A stretch of DNA of 64,000 bases from Thereva unica (Eukaryota; Arthropoda; Insecta; Diptera; Therevidae), in assembly GCA_949987705.1 (NCBI GenBank), contig OX465283.1:74409720-74473719 (forward strand), written 5' to 3'. Positions 11,573 to 23,874 of this stretch are shown here, in pieces. The position numbers were made by a program, and so were the translations under genes. The notes under the pieces were generated by a model. That model saw only the letters and a program-made list of their open reading frames with translations. It searched no databases and was not told where the DNA came from. Each line of letters opens with the position of its first letter. The first letter of the stretch is position 1.

Positions 11573-12447
11573 TTAATCATAGTTTACAAGGGGTGTAATA
11601 AAAAACTCAATATATATTTGGGCGTCTTCTTCTGATAAAACCATGAGTTGAAGTCCCAGCAGTCCAGTGGAATCAGTTTTAATTGCAACTTTTGATGACA
11701 AAAGTAAAGCCTTCATAGTCATTTTAATGTGAGACAATTTATATCGCATGGATGATTTTTCTTTACAAGAGAATGATATCATCATATCACTAGTTTTCGC
11801 TACTTCTATATTAGATTCTGATTGCATTACCCCAATCGTTGATATTTGGAAATGTGGGGAATTTGGCGACAAGGCTATTTCAAGTTCTTCTGCTGTTTTA
11901 TCAATTTCATTAAATAAAGTAGCTAAATCAGGGCCACGAATAATAGCAAAATTAAAAGATGAGCTGTCTGCATCCAGTGCATATTCAAGAGGTTCTTCGT
12001 GGTTTTTCGTTTTAATTGAACATTCTGTTACTACATCATCGTCTCCATGGTGCTCTAACACGAGTACTAAAGGTGCACCTTGTCCTTTATAAATCATCTT
12101 CATACTGCATTCAACATTAGAAAATATACTTAAACATTCCGTGATTATATTCAAATTAACGCTAAAATTAATAATTTCATCTGGAGGTAGACGATATTCG
12201 GAAAAACATTCTTTCGTCACATAAACACTTGCTTGAATAAATTTTGAGCTTTCAACAATAACACGAAGACCATTTTCTGATAGTTGAAAAGTGGCGGTCT
12301 AAATAGGATGATAGAATTATTCTACTATTAACTTCGTAATCATTTTACCTCATCAAAATTAATCGCTTTAAGAGATCCAAACAGTCCTTTGACATTATCT
12401 AGTTTTGCAACAAACTTGATCTGAGAGAACTGCGACTGAGTCAACAT
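11573..12447 (-). CDS. Rad1: RAD1, checkpoint clamp (9-1-1) subunit
   Basis: RAD1 forms the ring-shaped 9-1-1 clamp with RAD9 and HUS1, which loads at damaged or stalled DNA and helps activate ATR signalling. Exon 1 is 12349-12447 (33 codons, MLTQSQFSQIKFVAKLDNVK at the start). A 50-bp intron runs from GTAAAA to TTTAG. Exon 2 is 11573-12298, beginning TATFQLSENGLRVIVE and ending at TAA. The total is 274 residues, close to the usual length of about 280. Recognisable family blocks are LDNVKGLFGSLKAINF, KFIQASVYVTKECF, LNIITECLSIF, LSPNSPHFQISTIG and MKALLLSSKVAIKTDSTGLL. The fold is two PCNA-like domains. The gene is intact. It lies 77 bp downstream of ZSWIM7 on the same strand, so the two may share control. 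Confidence 0.94.
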
Positions 12448-12524
12448 CCTCCAATTCTTTATAATGCCTTTTTGGTAGAGAAGTTTTGAGTAGTTCATTA
12501 ATATAACATACTAGTCTAAATAAG

Positions 12525-13011
12525 CTAGCTTGCAATCTGTTTTATTAAAAAGTCAAATTGTTCGTCATTCATAACTCGAACTTGTATTTTGCCTAGGATT
12601 TGAGCAAGTTTTACAGCTAATACATGCTTGCATGTGCTTTGAGTCTGACTAGTTATAACTTGATACTGAAAGGACAAACACGGACAATAATTTACGTCGG
12701 GAAATAAATGATAGACGCGATTAAATCGGCTGATTTCTATTAGTTCTCTGCAATATTTCTGTGACTGATTCAGGATTATTTTTGAAGTGTCCAATATATT
12801 AAGAGCACTATCTAAAAGGTTGCCAAATAATGAATGAAGCTCTATGAAATCTGTATCAGAAACTACAAAGTAACATATAGTACATAAGTATTTAAGAATT
12901 GCAATTATTCATTGACTTACGTGCTTTGTCTGTCCTTAATTTCAGGTCGTTTTCGATTCTTGCAAAGACTTTCTCTATTAGCAATGGAATTGTTGACGCT
13001 CTTGTTGTCAT
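12525..13011 (-). CDS. ZSWIM7: ZSWIM7 / SWS1-like SWIM zinc-finger protein
   Basis: SWS1 proteins (Shu2 relatives) pair with RAD51 paralogue-like partners and promote homologous recombination. Exon 1 is 12921-13011, starting MTTRASTIPLLIEKVFARIE and ending in phase 1 at GTAAGT. After a 58-bp intron, exon 2 is 12525-12862 (acceptor TTGTAG), ending at TAG. The total is 142 residues, matching the family length of about 140. The SWIM zinc motif CxCx(n)CxH is present as CPCLSFQYQVITSQTQST, then CKHVLAVKLAQ. The amphipathic tail FDFLIKQIAS also fits. The reading frame across the splice is intact and uses the upstream ATG rather than any internal start. The short gap to RAD1 suggests a compact repair-gene pair. 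Confidence 0.9.
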
Positions 13012-13740
13012 TTAAAGATTTTAAGGGTAAACTGCAATTCCAAATTCAAAATGTTCTGCAACACCATAAACTTCGCTTTATTTGACAGTTGGAAAATAGG
13101 CGGGAAATATTCTATTCTTCTTCTTTATAATAAATAAAACACATTTTACAGCTCTAATATGTATATAAGATCGTTTTTCGTCGAGCAATTCTTATATCTG
13201 GGGTCTGTTCAAGATTTCTGCTATAGCAGCTATTGTCATGCTTTTCCTGTTCAAAACAGCAAAAAAGCTGCTAACGAAGCTGCTATTTTTGTGTTCAAGA
13301 TTCGAGAAAAGCTGCTAATGTAGCTGCTTTTTGTTGCTCGCAGTTTCTACTGCAAGCGCAAGCAAGAAAGCAGCTACGTAAATCATACATGTGTGTGTAA
13401 ATGTCATTGGTCGTTTTGCCAAAATGACTGACTCGAGTGAGGTTTTGTTGACATTAATACATATTAAATAATAAATTTAGGGATTGCAACTGCACGGCCA
13501 GGCTTTTTTCTAGTTGTAGGGAGAGGAATAGTTGACTGCAAGAAATACTCATACACATACATTAACACAAAGCTATGCTAGCAGCTTTTTTGCGTTCAAG
13601 CAAAACCATAGCCTTCTATATATACAAGCCATGCAAACGCTTTTGCATGTAGTAGTACTTTGACCGGGTCTCTTAAACGTCAAAGTTTGTTCGGTGGTGA
13701 AATACGTGTCGCCGCGCATAAAAATTTGTTCAATTTGCAG
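13012..13740. other. ZSWIM7 upstream region with repeat remnants
   Basis: The presumed promoter of ZSWIM7 lies next to 13011. At 13200-13620 short words such as AGCAGCT and AAAAAGCTGCTAA recur in both orientations, with GTTCAAGA boxes at both sides, suggesting an old MITE. There is no coding evidence. Confidence 0.4.
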
Positions 13741-14395
13741 TTAAAAAAGAATTAAATATATATTAAAGTTAATAAAATCGCGCGTGAATTAGTGCTCCAG
13801 TGTTTTAATAGAAAAAATTAAAAAAAGTGAATGATTAAGTGCATTTTAAGAGTGATAAATGATAAGGTGGCCATTTTTGTTTACATTCGTGGTGGTTTTT
13901 TGAGTTAATTTAGCGAAAAAATGTTGTGTCGTAATGATTTAAAAATGAATTTAAAGTGATTAAAGAGTGTCATAGAATAATTTTTAAATACATAAGTGCA
14001 GAAAAATGTGTAGGGGAAAGCCAAAAAGTAATTGCTATTCATATTGTGTATACTTATGTTTTTAATAGCTATTCCATAATAATTTCAAATCACTTGAAAT
14101 TCACTTTTAATTGTGTACTTATATTTTAATAGCTATTCCATGATAATTTTAAACCACTTTAAATTCATTTTTAATTCATTACGACACAAATTCAACATTT
14201 TTTCGCTAAATTAACTCAAAAAACCACCGCGAATGTAAACAATAATGGTCACCTTATCAATCAACACTCTTAAAATACACTTAATCACTCACTTCCCTCA
14301 GATCACTAAATAACTAATCACTGGTTATCCACGCGCGATTTTATGCACTTTAATGAATATTTAATACTTTAACTTTACAATTTGAACACTTTTTT
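13741..14395. mobile_element. Foldback element, family shared with 56468-57168
   Basis: The left arm (about 13741-13965) and right arm (about 14150-14395) are inverted copies. Shared blocks include AATCGCGCG, GTTTACATTCG, GGTGGTTTTTTGAGTTAATT, the TAGCGAAAAAATG block, and TCGTAATGA with flanking AT-rich DNA. The centre repeats AATAGCTATTCCAT twice. There is no transposase. The words GTGGTTTTTTGAG and TTTTTTCG also occur in the palindrome inside 56468-57168, so these are probably two members of one foldback family. Confidence 0.72.
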
Positions 14396-14989
14396 TTAAA
14401 CTTTGCTTTATTTTTTATATAATAAAATTGTAAATTATAAGTATTAAATAGTGCATAAAATCGGGATACCATTATTTTTACTCGGTTACTTTTAGGTTTT
14501 AATGTAAATAGGAATTCATAAATATTGATATTTTCAAATAGAATTTGTATCAAGTCCGTCAGTAGATTCGTCACTATTCTTCCTGAATCTGTCGTTGGCC
14601 GGAATTTTTTCAAGCGTACTATAGATCCGACAGACTTTCCACTATATCTATTGCATATTACTAGCCATTGGGCACAAAATTTTTACTTCTAAAGTGTGGT
14701 CTTAAGCACACTCATACTTTTTTTTATTTCAGTGTAGTTTATGACCTAAAAATAATAATCAATTTCAATATTTTTTAAGCTTATAAATTCACTAATTTGA
14801 TATCATTAAATCATAGCTTCAAAAAACTGGCTTAATGATTCCAAAGTACACCGGTGTAGTTACTCCAGGAAAATAAACACGGCTACATATATCACGATTT
14901 ATTTTAAATAGCCTGGGTGAAAACTAAGTCACATGCATATTACTTTTTTGCTTGTCTTCTTTCGTGTATAAAAAAGTTATTATATAGTC
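14396..14989. other. AT-rich non-coding
   Basis: No recognisable gene or clear repeat ends. The minus-strand open frame at 14350-14613 overlaps the foldback arm and is not credible as a gene. Confidence 0.4.
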
Positions 14990-16740
14990 TAAAGGATGAA
15001 CAAAAATTGTTAGCAGCCCTTCAGGAACGTTCGATCACAGAGCTCAGAGTCTACCCAACGAACAAACTCTCCAGAGCAAAACTCTTGCAAATTGTGAAAT
15101 TGTCTCATAAGACTCTCATAACACCCTTCGATAGTCTCAAGAACATAACTCTTGTAATAAGATTTAAATTAAGTCTCATAGTAGTATTATTATGAGATAA
15201 TAAGTCTACTAGAGCTACTAAGCCTTTCATTCTCATAATGAGATAATGTTTATACTCTTATTTTGAGTGCTCTATTCTTATTGAGTATTTTTTATGAGAC
15301 CTTTCCCCCAAAGGTTTTAATTGTCAAAATAATGTCCTTATGAGAGTAAAAGTGCTATGACACTTATAAGAAAGTTCTTACAAGACTTCAAGTATATCCC
15401 TTCTTATAAAAATGCTCTTATGAGAGTAAAAATGTTAAAACATGTAAAAGAAGAATTTTACTAGTGCAAAAAGATTACCATCTCATAACCAGAGTTTTGT
15501 TCTTATAAAAAAACTTAAACCACCGACCCACCATATTTTCGCTTAATATAGAATTTTATAGTAAAATTAAATTTTACTCAATTGAATATGTGGAAAGTAT
15601 AAATATTTTATTTTTTTTTTTCAGATAATATACCTACCAATTTGAAATAAATTATTGAGCAATACTAAAGTTTTTATATTTCCACAAGAAATAAAATTTC
15701 AAAAAATATATTAAAATTTGATTATTTTAAAGGCGCTTTTATTTTTATCGAGGTAAAATAGTTCTTATTATCAGTAAAATTTCAATCGCAACAAAATTTT
15801 AGCTTATATTTCGCTAAAAATCGAATTCTAAAGTCTATAATCATATATAATAAATATTAAATTCTAAAGTGTTATATTTTTCGAAAAGTTTCTTATGCGA
15901 ATTATTTAGAGCAAATAACTCTCATTAAAATTATTTTATTCTAAATAATATCGCCTTTGCATATATTGCTCCCTTTCTAACAGTTCTGTTAAGGAGAGTA
16001 TAGCTCTTATAGCTTATAGTTACACTTGCAAAGAGAGCTAAGGTATTTTTATAAGACAAAAATAACTCTCATAATTATGCCATTTAATTCTGACAACGCC
16101 ATAAAGCACTTGTAGTGGTCTATAAGAGTAAGTTATGAGAGTGATACTCTCTTAAAAAAGTCGAATATCCTCTCATAAGACACTAGTAGAGTCTTATGAG
16201 ACGAAATTTGTTACTTGGGCTGGAAAAACTCGAAAATTCCATGAGGAAAAATGATGAAAAGTTAAAGAATGAGCTTGAAACTGTCAGAGCCGACCTAGAA
16301 AGGGTAAAGATTCATCACCCAGAAACATCTCAGGAAGTCATCGGACTCATGAAACTGCAGCCCCCAACTTTCGAAGAACCAGCAGCGGGTAACTACCGAA
16401 GAGGAAAAAGCAAAGTCTTTAACGTTATCACTAAGGGGGCAGCAGCAGAAATATTACAGTCCATGCCTGCAGAACACGGAAATAGCTGCGGATTTTTGGT
16501 TCAAGCGCCAGAAATGCGTTGCGGCGATCAGCACATGTAAGAAGTCTATCGACTTCAACTACGAAATACACTTCAAAGGTCAGGAGCAACATTGCAGCAA
16601 CAGTGTGCGAATATCAAAAGGCTGGTGCATTTGGCATATCCTAGTTTCGGTCAAGACTACAGCGACGGGGTAGCAAGAGAGGCCTTTCTTAACTCATTTA
16701 CAGATCTGGATCTGCAACCGACAGCCAGAAAGCTGTAACT
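14990..16740 (+). pseudogene. Gypsy-type gag remnant, split by a DNA element
   Basis: Two coding pieces flank the element at 15103-16201. The first (14990-15102) includes LLAALQERSITELRVYPTNK. The second (16202-16740) includes a coiled-coil-like stretch (ENSMRKNDEKLKNELETVRA) followed by QPPTFEE and the capsid-like block LVHLAYPSFGQDYSDG. Without the insertion the frame runs straight through, showing that the insertion hit a once-open gag. Later frameshifts near 16450 and a stop near 16737 mark it as dead. A short piece of the same gag recurs at 19750-19800. Confidence 0.7.
15103..16201. mobile_element. Non-autonomous DNA transposon packed with copies of its terminal motif
   Basis: The ends are the inverted repeat TCTCATAAGACTC (15103) and GAGTCTTATGAGA (to 16201). 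The flanks TGAAATTG and CGAAATTTG are an imperfect duplication of about 8 bp, hAT-like. The interior carries dozens of short copies of CTCATAA, TTATGAG, CTCTTAT and similar words in both orientations, mainly at 15100-15510 and 15890-16200. It has no coding capacity. It is inserted in a gypsy gag. Confidence 0.72.
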
Positions 16741-19650
16741 GTCGGGGAGTTTGATTGAGCTTGCGCTCGAAGAAAAGCAGGACGAAATAAGTTGCCTCAA
16801 GGGCCGTAAACATTTTACAAAAAAACATGAAGGGAAGTGGTCACTAATGACCAAAAGTGTGGCTGGACGAGGTCCAAAGGAAGGGATATCGCCGAGAAAA
16901 AACTTGTTTGCCTCCACTACACTTGGTGTCGCACGACTAGCGATGCTCTAACTAGCTCGCCGGATGGGGGGAGGGGGTTCGTCGTGTAGGGAGACAAGGA
17001 AAGGGGTGACAGCTTAAATAAACTAAAATTCGTGCCGATACGAACTAACCGAAAAAAATATATACATAAAGGGCGATAAGGGGACCCGTCCGGGGCCATC
17101 GAGAGAGGGTACAGGGGGTACAGGTTCGCAGCCATGCGAGCGGATGCGGTCGGAGTTGGGATGCTGAAAAAAACTTAAAACATGCAAGTACTTACGTTAA
17201 GGAGTGCGGGGCACACAGCCTTCCCACCGGCAACCATGCTTCCGGTCAATCTATTACCACTTACCTACATTTGGAGAAGGGACCTACATTCGAAGAGAAA
17301 TCTCGAACTCAAGCCAACAACGACCTAACAGAAATAAGCCAGAGTGTAGGGCAAAACAAAAAAATTCTTTTCCTCATTTAGTCGGACCGTTTCCAATAAA
17401 AATATAGTTTATTCCAACTATGCATACAAATCAAACGATATATATATATATTTATATAAAAACAAATATTAATTTTTTTTTTGTTATCAATACTGAGGAA
17501 ATAACCGTTTTTCTTCTTTTTTTTCTAGGGAGGTAATGTCTTACATAGAATACAAAAAAAAATACGAACTAAACATCAGGATTTCACGGTTCTATTCATT
17601 AATATAAAGAAACACTAAATGGGTCTTGCGCAAGCCACTATAATATACCATAAAAACATCAATAATCCTAATCTAAGAAGTTGCACATAAAAACTTAAAT
17701 TAGTAGTTCTGCTAATAAGGTCTTAAAGTTATATAAAATTGTCTTATCATTGTAAAAATATTAATTTACAAACTTCATTTTTGTTTTTTTTTTGTTTTTT
17801 TGTTATACATAAAAAAATAAAAGAATATGCAGGACCTCACTCTGCGCAAAACAATATAAGAAAGGAAATATAAAAATATTAAATTCACAACTTTCTTTTT
17901 CTTTCTTCTTTTTTTGATATAAAATTATTGACAAAAATTTTCTTTTTACTTACTTAATTAATAACATAAATCGACGACATAACTAGTGCATTCCTTCGTT
18001 TTTCCCAGATTTTTCTTCCCTCGTGTATTCCTGGCTGTTTTTATTCTTTTTCTTTTTGTATTTTATTTTGGATCAGGCGGAATTCGGCTGATATTTTCCT
18101 CCTATTTTTTCTTTCCCTTTCTGGAAGTAATCATCCTAAAAGAGAAACGCTTTTCTCTTCTTTTTATTAAGTCATTAATTTTTTTGTTCTTTTTTTGTTC
18201 TTAATTTTTTTTTCACTTGAAAAGAACTTTTGGTGACTAATTACAATGAGGCTACTGGAATATCACTGACATATAGTAATGGACTGCTAAATAAGCAAAA
18301 TCCCATACAAAAAAGTGGCACCAAAAACTATTGCTGACTCGCTCCCACGTTAAATTCCAATGAACTGTAATCATCAGCGCATATCAGCGATGTAAACATA
18401 ATAAGAACAAAATAGACAGGTATAGTTTTCGTTCTTCTGCCTCACTCTTGAGCTATTTTAAAAAGTCCGTTAAACAGGGAAAATAACTGTCACAGTTATG
18501 GAACAAATACATTTATTTAATGAAAAAACTGCTAATAAATAGAAATGAGTGATGGAAATTAATTTCTATTAATTATAACAGACATCTTATCACTTATTTT
18601 CGCCTAAATTCGAAGAAAAATTTTTTGTTTACATGGAAAAGGTTTTCTATTTCTGGAGAAAAATGGTGCCATTCAGCATTGTCAATCAGCAGTCCATTAC
18701 TATATGTCAGTGTGGAATATAATCCGTTTAATTCCGGCACAATTTTCACTAAATTATTAATAATTCCGACTATTTTAAGGAAAACAATTTTTCTCTTTTC
18801 CAATTTTTCTTCAATTGACGAACAGAATAAAGAAGCTTTGGGTTACTTAGAAAGAAATTCTAGTAGCTATTACTGATATGCGCCCCCACAAGTTACCTCA
18901 ATGAGCTCCAACAACCGACTCCTCACGCCGAATTCCAAGCTTCTCCTCTCGGTCACAGGGTCTCACACGAAAAAATCGCGTTTACACTCAGCAATTTCTC
19001 TCATTGCCATTGCTTTCCCTCGGTCAAATTGTGATTGCCCAAAAGAAGAATTATAAATAATTATAATGGAATAAAGGAATGGATTATTCCTTTTCCTGTT
19101 TCACCCATACCAAATAATTTTTGAGAAATAATTCTTTTGTGGTGGGATCCAATCCAGGTGTCGCGACCTGATTGGCTAAGTCTGTAGACGCCGTCCGGAG
19201 CGTCCATGGGGAAAAGTGTTGCGTGGGCAACAAATGGGGGGATAATTATTTTTTGAAAAAGATAAGCCAATTAACAGTTTTTTCTGCCTAACTTCGAACT
19301 CCGTTATCAGAATTTAGAAAAAATTTAACGGGACCACCGTGGGAAGCTCCCCCTTCAAATGAACCAAAAAAAAAGCAAAAAAGTTATTGGGTTACAAAGT
19401 TATGCGTGAACAGGACCACAAAATACCTACACGTCGAATTGAGTAACCTCCTGTTTTTTTGAAGTCGGTTAAAAAGGGGAAATGAATGGGCCAAAAGGCA
19501 CGAATAGAGGGATTCTTTAAAAAAGGAATTCTTTATTAGGACATTGCTTAGCAACGGCAATTTATGATGATTAATTTATTTTCGTGGGAGATTTGTTGTG
19601 CAAATCGATCCCTCGGACAGGCCGACCGTTACAAAGCGTCAGTAGAACCC
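16741..19650. other. Long non-coding stretch with one inverted repeat
   Basis: No gene is recognised. 17400-18240 is T-rich with many homopolymers. A 25-bp perfect inverted repeat, starting CACTGACATATAGTAATGG, has arms at 18264-18288 and 18688-18712 and probably marks a MITE. Near 19390-19480 there is a sequence with AACCTCCTGTTTTTTTGAAG, followed by GTCGGTT, a word I associate with widespread insect repeats. Confidence 0.45.
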
Positions 19651-19651
19651 T

Positions 19652-19895
19652 AATAAAGGTACTTAAAACACCAATTTACAGCAAATTAACATAAAAAACA
19701 AAATAAGAACTTTACTTCTTCATTGTCCAGGTGTCCGAGAGCGAAATCGTAAGGCTGGTGCATTTGGCATATCCTAGTTTCGGTCAAGACTACAGCGACG
19801 TGCTACCCCGGTACTTAAAACACCTATTTACAACAAATTATCATAAAAAACAAAATAAGAACTTTACTTCTTCATTGCCCAGGTGTCCGGCAGCG
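19652..19895 (+). repeat. Direct repeat of about 90 bp flanking a gag scrap
   Basis: The segments 19652-19741 and 19807-19895 are about 90% alike. Both contain GGTACTTAAAACACC, TAAAAAACAAAATAAGAACT and TTACTTCTTCATTG, and they end near CCAGGTGTCCG. Between them lies a piece of the gypsy gag also found at 16618-16668. This could be a local duplication during repair or an LTR edge. Confidence 0.6.
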
Positions 19896-19899
19896 AGAC

Positions 19900-20727
19900 A
19901 TCGCTTCGCCACGTTGTGATCGACGTGAATATGCGTGAAGCATTCGATATGCGACAACAGCTTCGTAACCGACTTGATGTTCGCCGACGATAGCGCCGTC
20001 TTCGCTGACACGGATACCGAAGCAAGGGACATCTTATACGACATCGCCCAGTGATAAGGGTTAAAAATCAATGCGGAAAAGACATGGATCGAGGGCCAAT
20101 GTTCACCTCGATGGAACCCAAATCGAATAGGTTCCAAAGTTCAAATATTGGGGATCATTGGTTGAGGAAAAGAAAGTGGCATCGACGGCCGACTTATGCA
20201 GCCGTATCGGCCAGGCAACAACAACATTCGCCTCGCTCAAGTGGTGCATATGGAAACGAACAAATATTACCATCAAATCGAAAGTACGCCTTTAGCGAAG
20301 GTTGATTCTTCCGATTCTTTTCTATGGATCGGAAACGTGGACACTGCTCAAACGGGACGTTAAGAGCTCGAGGTCTTCCAAATGCGCGATCACCTTCGAA
20401 ACGAGACAGTTAGACAAAGATGCGATCAGCAGACACTGATCGAAGTAGAAATACAAAAACATCGACTAGGGTGGTTTGGACATGTTTGCCATGGATGATA
20501 ACCGCTTGCCACGTAAAGACCGTCCCGCAGACTGGAGTATTCAGCGATTGGCATCGAAGAAAACCTGGCTAAAGAATATCGAAGGCGACTTAAAGAATCA
20601 ACGATTAACAGTTTTCAAGGCTCAAGACGTCGCCAAAAATCGTCGAGAATGGAAACGAATGGAGGGCAAGACCCAGCGGCAGCAGCGCGTATCCGTTGTG
20701 GGGATGTGCCGCTCGACCGTCAGCTAA
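19900..20727 (+). pseudogene. Non-LTR reverse transcriptase C-terminal remnant
   Basis: Broken frames read as the end of a reverse transcriptase polyprotein. One block resembles the variable post-palm region, with MRQQLRNRLDVR in another frame. Near 20465-20520 a block reading LGWFGHVCHGDDNRLPRKD is the usual C-terminal motif of RTE/CR1-group elements. Several frameshifts are present and no catalytic YADD survives. Confidence 0.6.
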
Positions 20728-21008
20728 CTTTGATCCGACTTCTTCATTGAAAAAAACAATGAAATTTAGATTTTAAATTTATTTGTGCAAGTGCTTTTGT
20801 ATTTCAAAATTATTTGTGCATAACAAAAATTAAATAAAAAACCATTATAAATTAAATTATTATTTACATAGTGTTTTAATGAGATGTATGACCCCCTCTC
20901 GCCTAAATAACACTTTGATTACATCGTTGTGTGGACCTCTTGTAATTTTGGGGTATTTCAGATTTCGTTATGTACCATCGATTTTCAGTAACATTCAAGT
21001 CAGGGGCC

Positions 21009-21337
21009 GGCCGTATTTGGTTTCTCGAGTCGACATTGTCGTCTGTCGATAAATAAAAATTGGCATTTGGCGACACGATATCGTCTCTTTACGTGTCGAT
21101 AAAGACGTTTGACGATTATTAAAAAGCTCAATTTATGCATGCAATAAACTCTTAACAATTTCTATTTTAATTAAATATACGTGATTTGCTGCCTTAGAGT
21201 AATACCACCCAATTTGATGGTTTTGTATGGCTGCGCTTAGCTGTCGATTTGGTCGTGAAACCAAATATGAAACTTAAAGAAAATCGATAAGCTTTTTTGT
21301 CGAGTCGATCCATCGACTCGAGAAACCAAATACGGCC
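21009..21337. mobile_element. MITE with GGCCGTATTTGG ends, copy 1
   Basis: The terminal inverted repeats start GGCCGTATTTGGTTTCTCGA and their inverse ends at 21337. The sequence is nearly the same as 23040-23368. CAGG lies close on both sides. Internal sequence is rich in TCGA words (GTCGATAAA, CGACACGATATCGTC). It has no coding potential. Confidence 0.85.
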
Positions 21338-21383
21338 CCAGGACTCTGCGGGAATCAGATTACGACTTCTTGTCCAACTCCGT

Positions 21384-21635
21384 TTAAGAAATTTTTAGTT
21401 CGTTTACTAGTATGAGTGCTTCACCCTGCCGAAGGATGAAATCTGTAACTATGAATTTATCACCAGGAATGAAAACACACTTGTTTAAATCGTCCAAGTA
21501 CACATTGGATGTAACTTTCTCAGGAAGTATCATTGGAGGTCCGATTACATTGAACGTTGGATAATTTGTTGTTTTTCTCGGGATTTGAACGGTACATTGT
21601 TTTCCCGTATGAACATTCCTATTTTGTATCTTCAT
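21384..21635 (-). other. Small open frame, unrecognised
   Basis: This encodes 83 residues on the minus strand with fairly even composition (MKIQNRNVHTGKQCTVQIPR at the start) and ends just before a MITE. I do not recognise a domain. It might be an exon of an unknown gene or part of a retroelement. There is no splice evidence strong enough to call it. Confidence 0.2.
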
Positions 21636-23039
21636 TTCTTAATTAAGTTCATAGCTCATGTTTTTCAACTGCCTTAAATAAATTATCATATAAAAGAAAA
21701 ATGTATCACTTTTAACATACTAGTTCCATATTTTACTAACAATAAAAACGCATATTGAAATAAAATATACCAAAACTCTTTAATGTAATACTCAGCGAGT
21801 ATGTGCTTGTTCATCCCTCACTCTACCAAATCTGTGAAGCCTAGACAGAACAGATGGTTCAATGGGGAATGTATGAACGCAATCAAAGCTAAAGAAGCCG
21901 CCTATAGAGCATACAGACGTTCGCCTAACGAGCCACTTCGTAGTGAATACATCAAATTGAGAAACTCCTGTAATTCCATCATAAGAAAAGTCTAATCATG
22001 ATGATAGATTGAAAAGTCAGATTCTTAACTCCACTACAGGCAGCAAAAACTTCTGGTCCTTGGTAACTCAACTTTTCCTTTTATCCACAACAAGGATATG
22101 ATAACAGAAAGCAAACCCAAGGTCGACTTATTAGCATTTCTGTTCGTCGCAAATTCTTCTTTACCCGATGCCGCTATACCACCCCCACTTTCGAGAATGC
22201 CACCCTCTCAATGGACGGGGTTCACTTTAGGACTCGCGAGGTATTCAGGTGCCTCAAAGAACTCGACGTCAACAAATCCACTGGTCCCGACGAAATCCCC
22301 CCTATGGTACTTAAAAAATGCGCCTCACCTTTGGCTAAACCCCTGCGCAAACTTTTTCCCTGTCTTACTTCTCCGGAGTGTATCCCGATTCTTGGAAATT
22401 AGCTCATGTTCAGCCAATCCCAAAAAAGGTGAAGCCAGCGACCCTTTAAACTACCCCCCAATAGCAATTACTTCTGTTCTCTCTAAAATCATGGAGATAA
22501 TAATCAATAGAAAGCTGATGAAATATCTAGAATCTAACCAAATTATACACGACAGGCAATACGGCTTCAGACAAAACGGTCTACTGGCGATCTGCTTGTG
22601 TGTTTAACCGAGCGTATCAACCAAAGCATTCACAGCTTTGGTGGGTCTGGTCTGGTTGTTCTAGATATATCAAAGGCTTTTGACAGAGTATGGCACCCTG
22701 CTCTGTTGAATAAACTCCAAGCTATTGGTATACTCGTACACTTAGTTCTAAGGAACTGGATTAAGAGCTTTCTTTCAGGCCGTTCAATCAAGGTAGTATT
22801 GGATGGCGTCGAATCCAACCCCCACGCCATTTCGGCCGGAGTTCCCCAGGGGTCAATTCTATCACCCGTACTTTTCCTAAACTTCTTTAATGATCTGCTG
22901 TCAATCCCCTCCAACCCACTTCACTGCTTCGCTCATGACGGTACTTTGCATTTCTCTTACTCCTTCGACAATATAAGACAAGCGCGTGTCATGCCTTGTC
23001 TTTACCACCGTGAACTGATGTCCACTTCGATCAACCAGG

Positions 23040-23368
23040 GGCCGTATTTGGTTTCTCGAGTCGACATTGTCTTCTGTCGATAAACAAAAATTGGCATTTG
23101 GTGACACGATATCGTCTCTTTACGTGTCGATAAAGACGTTTGACGATTATTAAAAAGCTCAATTTATGCATGCAATAAACTTATAACAATTTATATTTAA
23201 ATTGAATATACGTGGTTTGCTGCCCTTGGAGTAATACCACAATTTGATGGTTTTGTATGGCCGCGCTTATCTGTCCATTTGGTCGTAATGCCAAATATGA
23301 AACTTAGAGAAAGTCGAGAAGGTTTTTTTGTCGAGTCGATCCTTCGACTCGAGAAACCAAATACGGCC
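23040..23368. mobile_element. MITE with GGCCGTATTTGG ends, copy 2, nested in family A
   Basis: This is a near copy of 21009-21337. A clean CAGG target duplication (23036-23039 and 23369-23372) lies inside the reverse transcriptase frame just after the ELMSTSIN block, and the retroelement resumes at the matching position. This defines the element ends precisely. Confidence 0.88.
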
Positions 23369-23874
23369 CAGGGTATCGAATCGATTCTTGATTGGGGCGA
23401 CATGAATCGTGTTGAATTTAACGCCACAAAAAGAAGTACTGTCTGATCTCCAACAAAAATTGTACCGACCTTCCTCCTATCTCAGTGGGTAAAAAGAATC
23501 TAACGGCTGACTCAACTCTCAACATCCTAGAGGTAACTTTAACGGAGGATCTGCGACGGAATGATCACATATTCCAAATCGCTAAACAAGCCGCCCAATG
23601 TCTTGGATTTCTCAAGAGATGCAAGTTCCTCCTCCAGCTAGCCGCCCTGGCTACAATTTACAAATCCTACATTCGGCCCGCCTTGAATACAACTCACATA
23701 TTTGCGCAGGCGCCCCAAAAACTACCTTGATTTGCCTCGACAAGGTGCAAAATCGTGCCCTCAAACGCATTGGTAATGGCCCCGTTCGCGTCTCCACAGA
23801 CACCTTACCACTTTATCGCTATTATCACAGCGACTGTTACACTGATATTCAGAACCTGCCTGCACGGCATTATT

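Noticed and set aside
11748..12092. Plus-strand 114-residue open frame
   Set aside because: It is antisense to RAD1 exon 2, whose family match is clear.
17986..18204. Phe-rich open frame resembling a membrane peptide
   Set aside because: It arises from T-rich DNA, with no conserved features or gene context.
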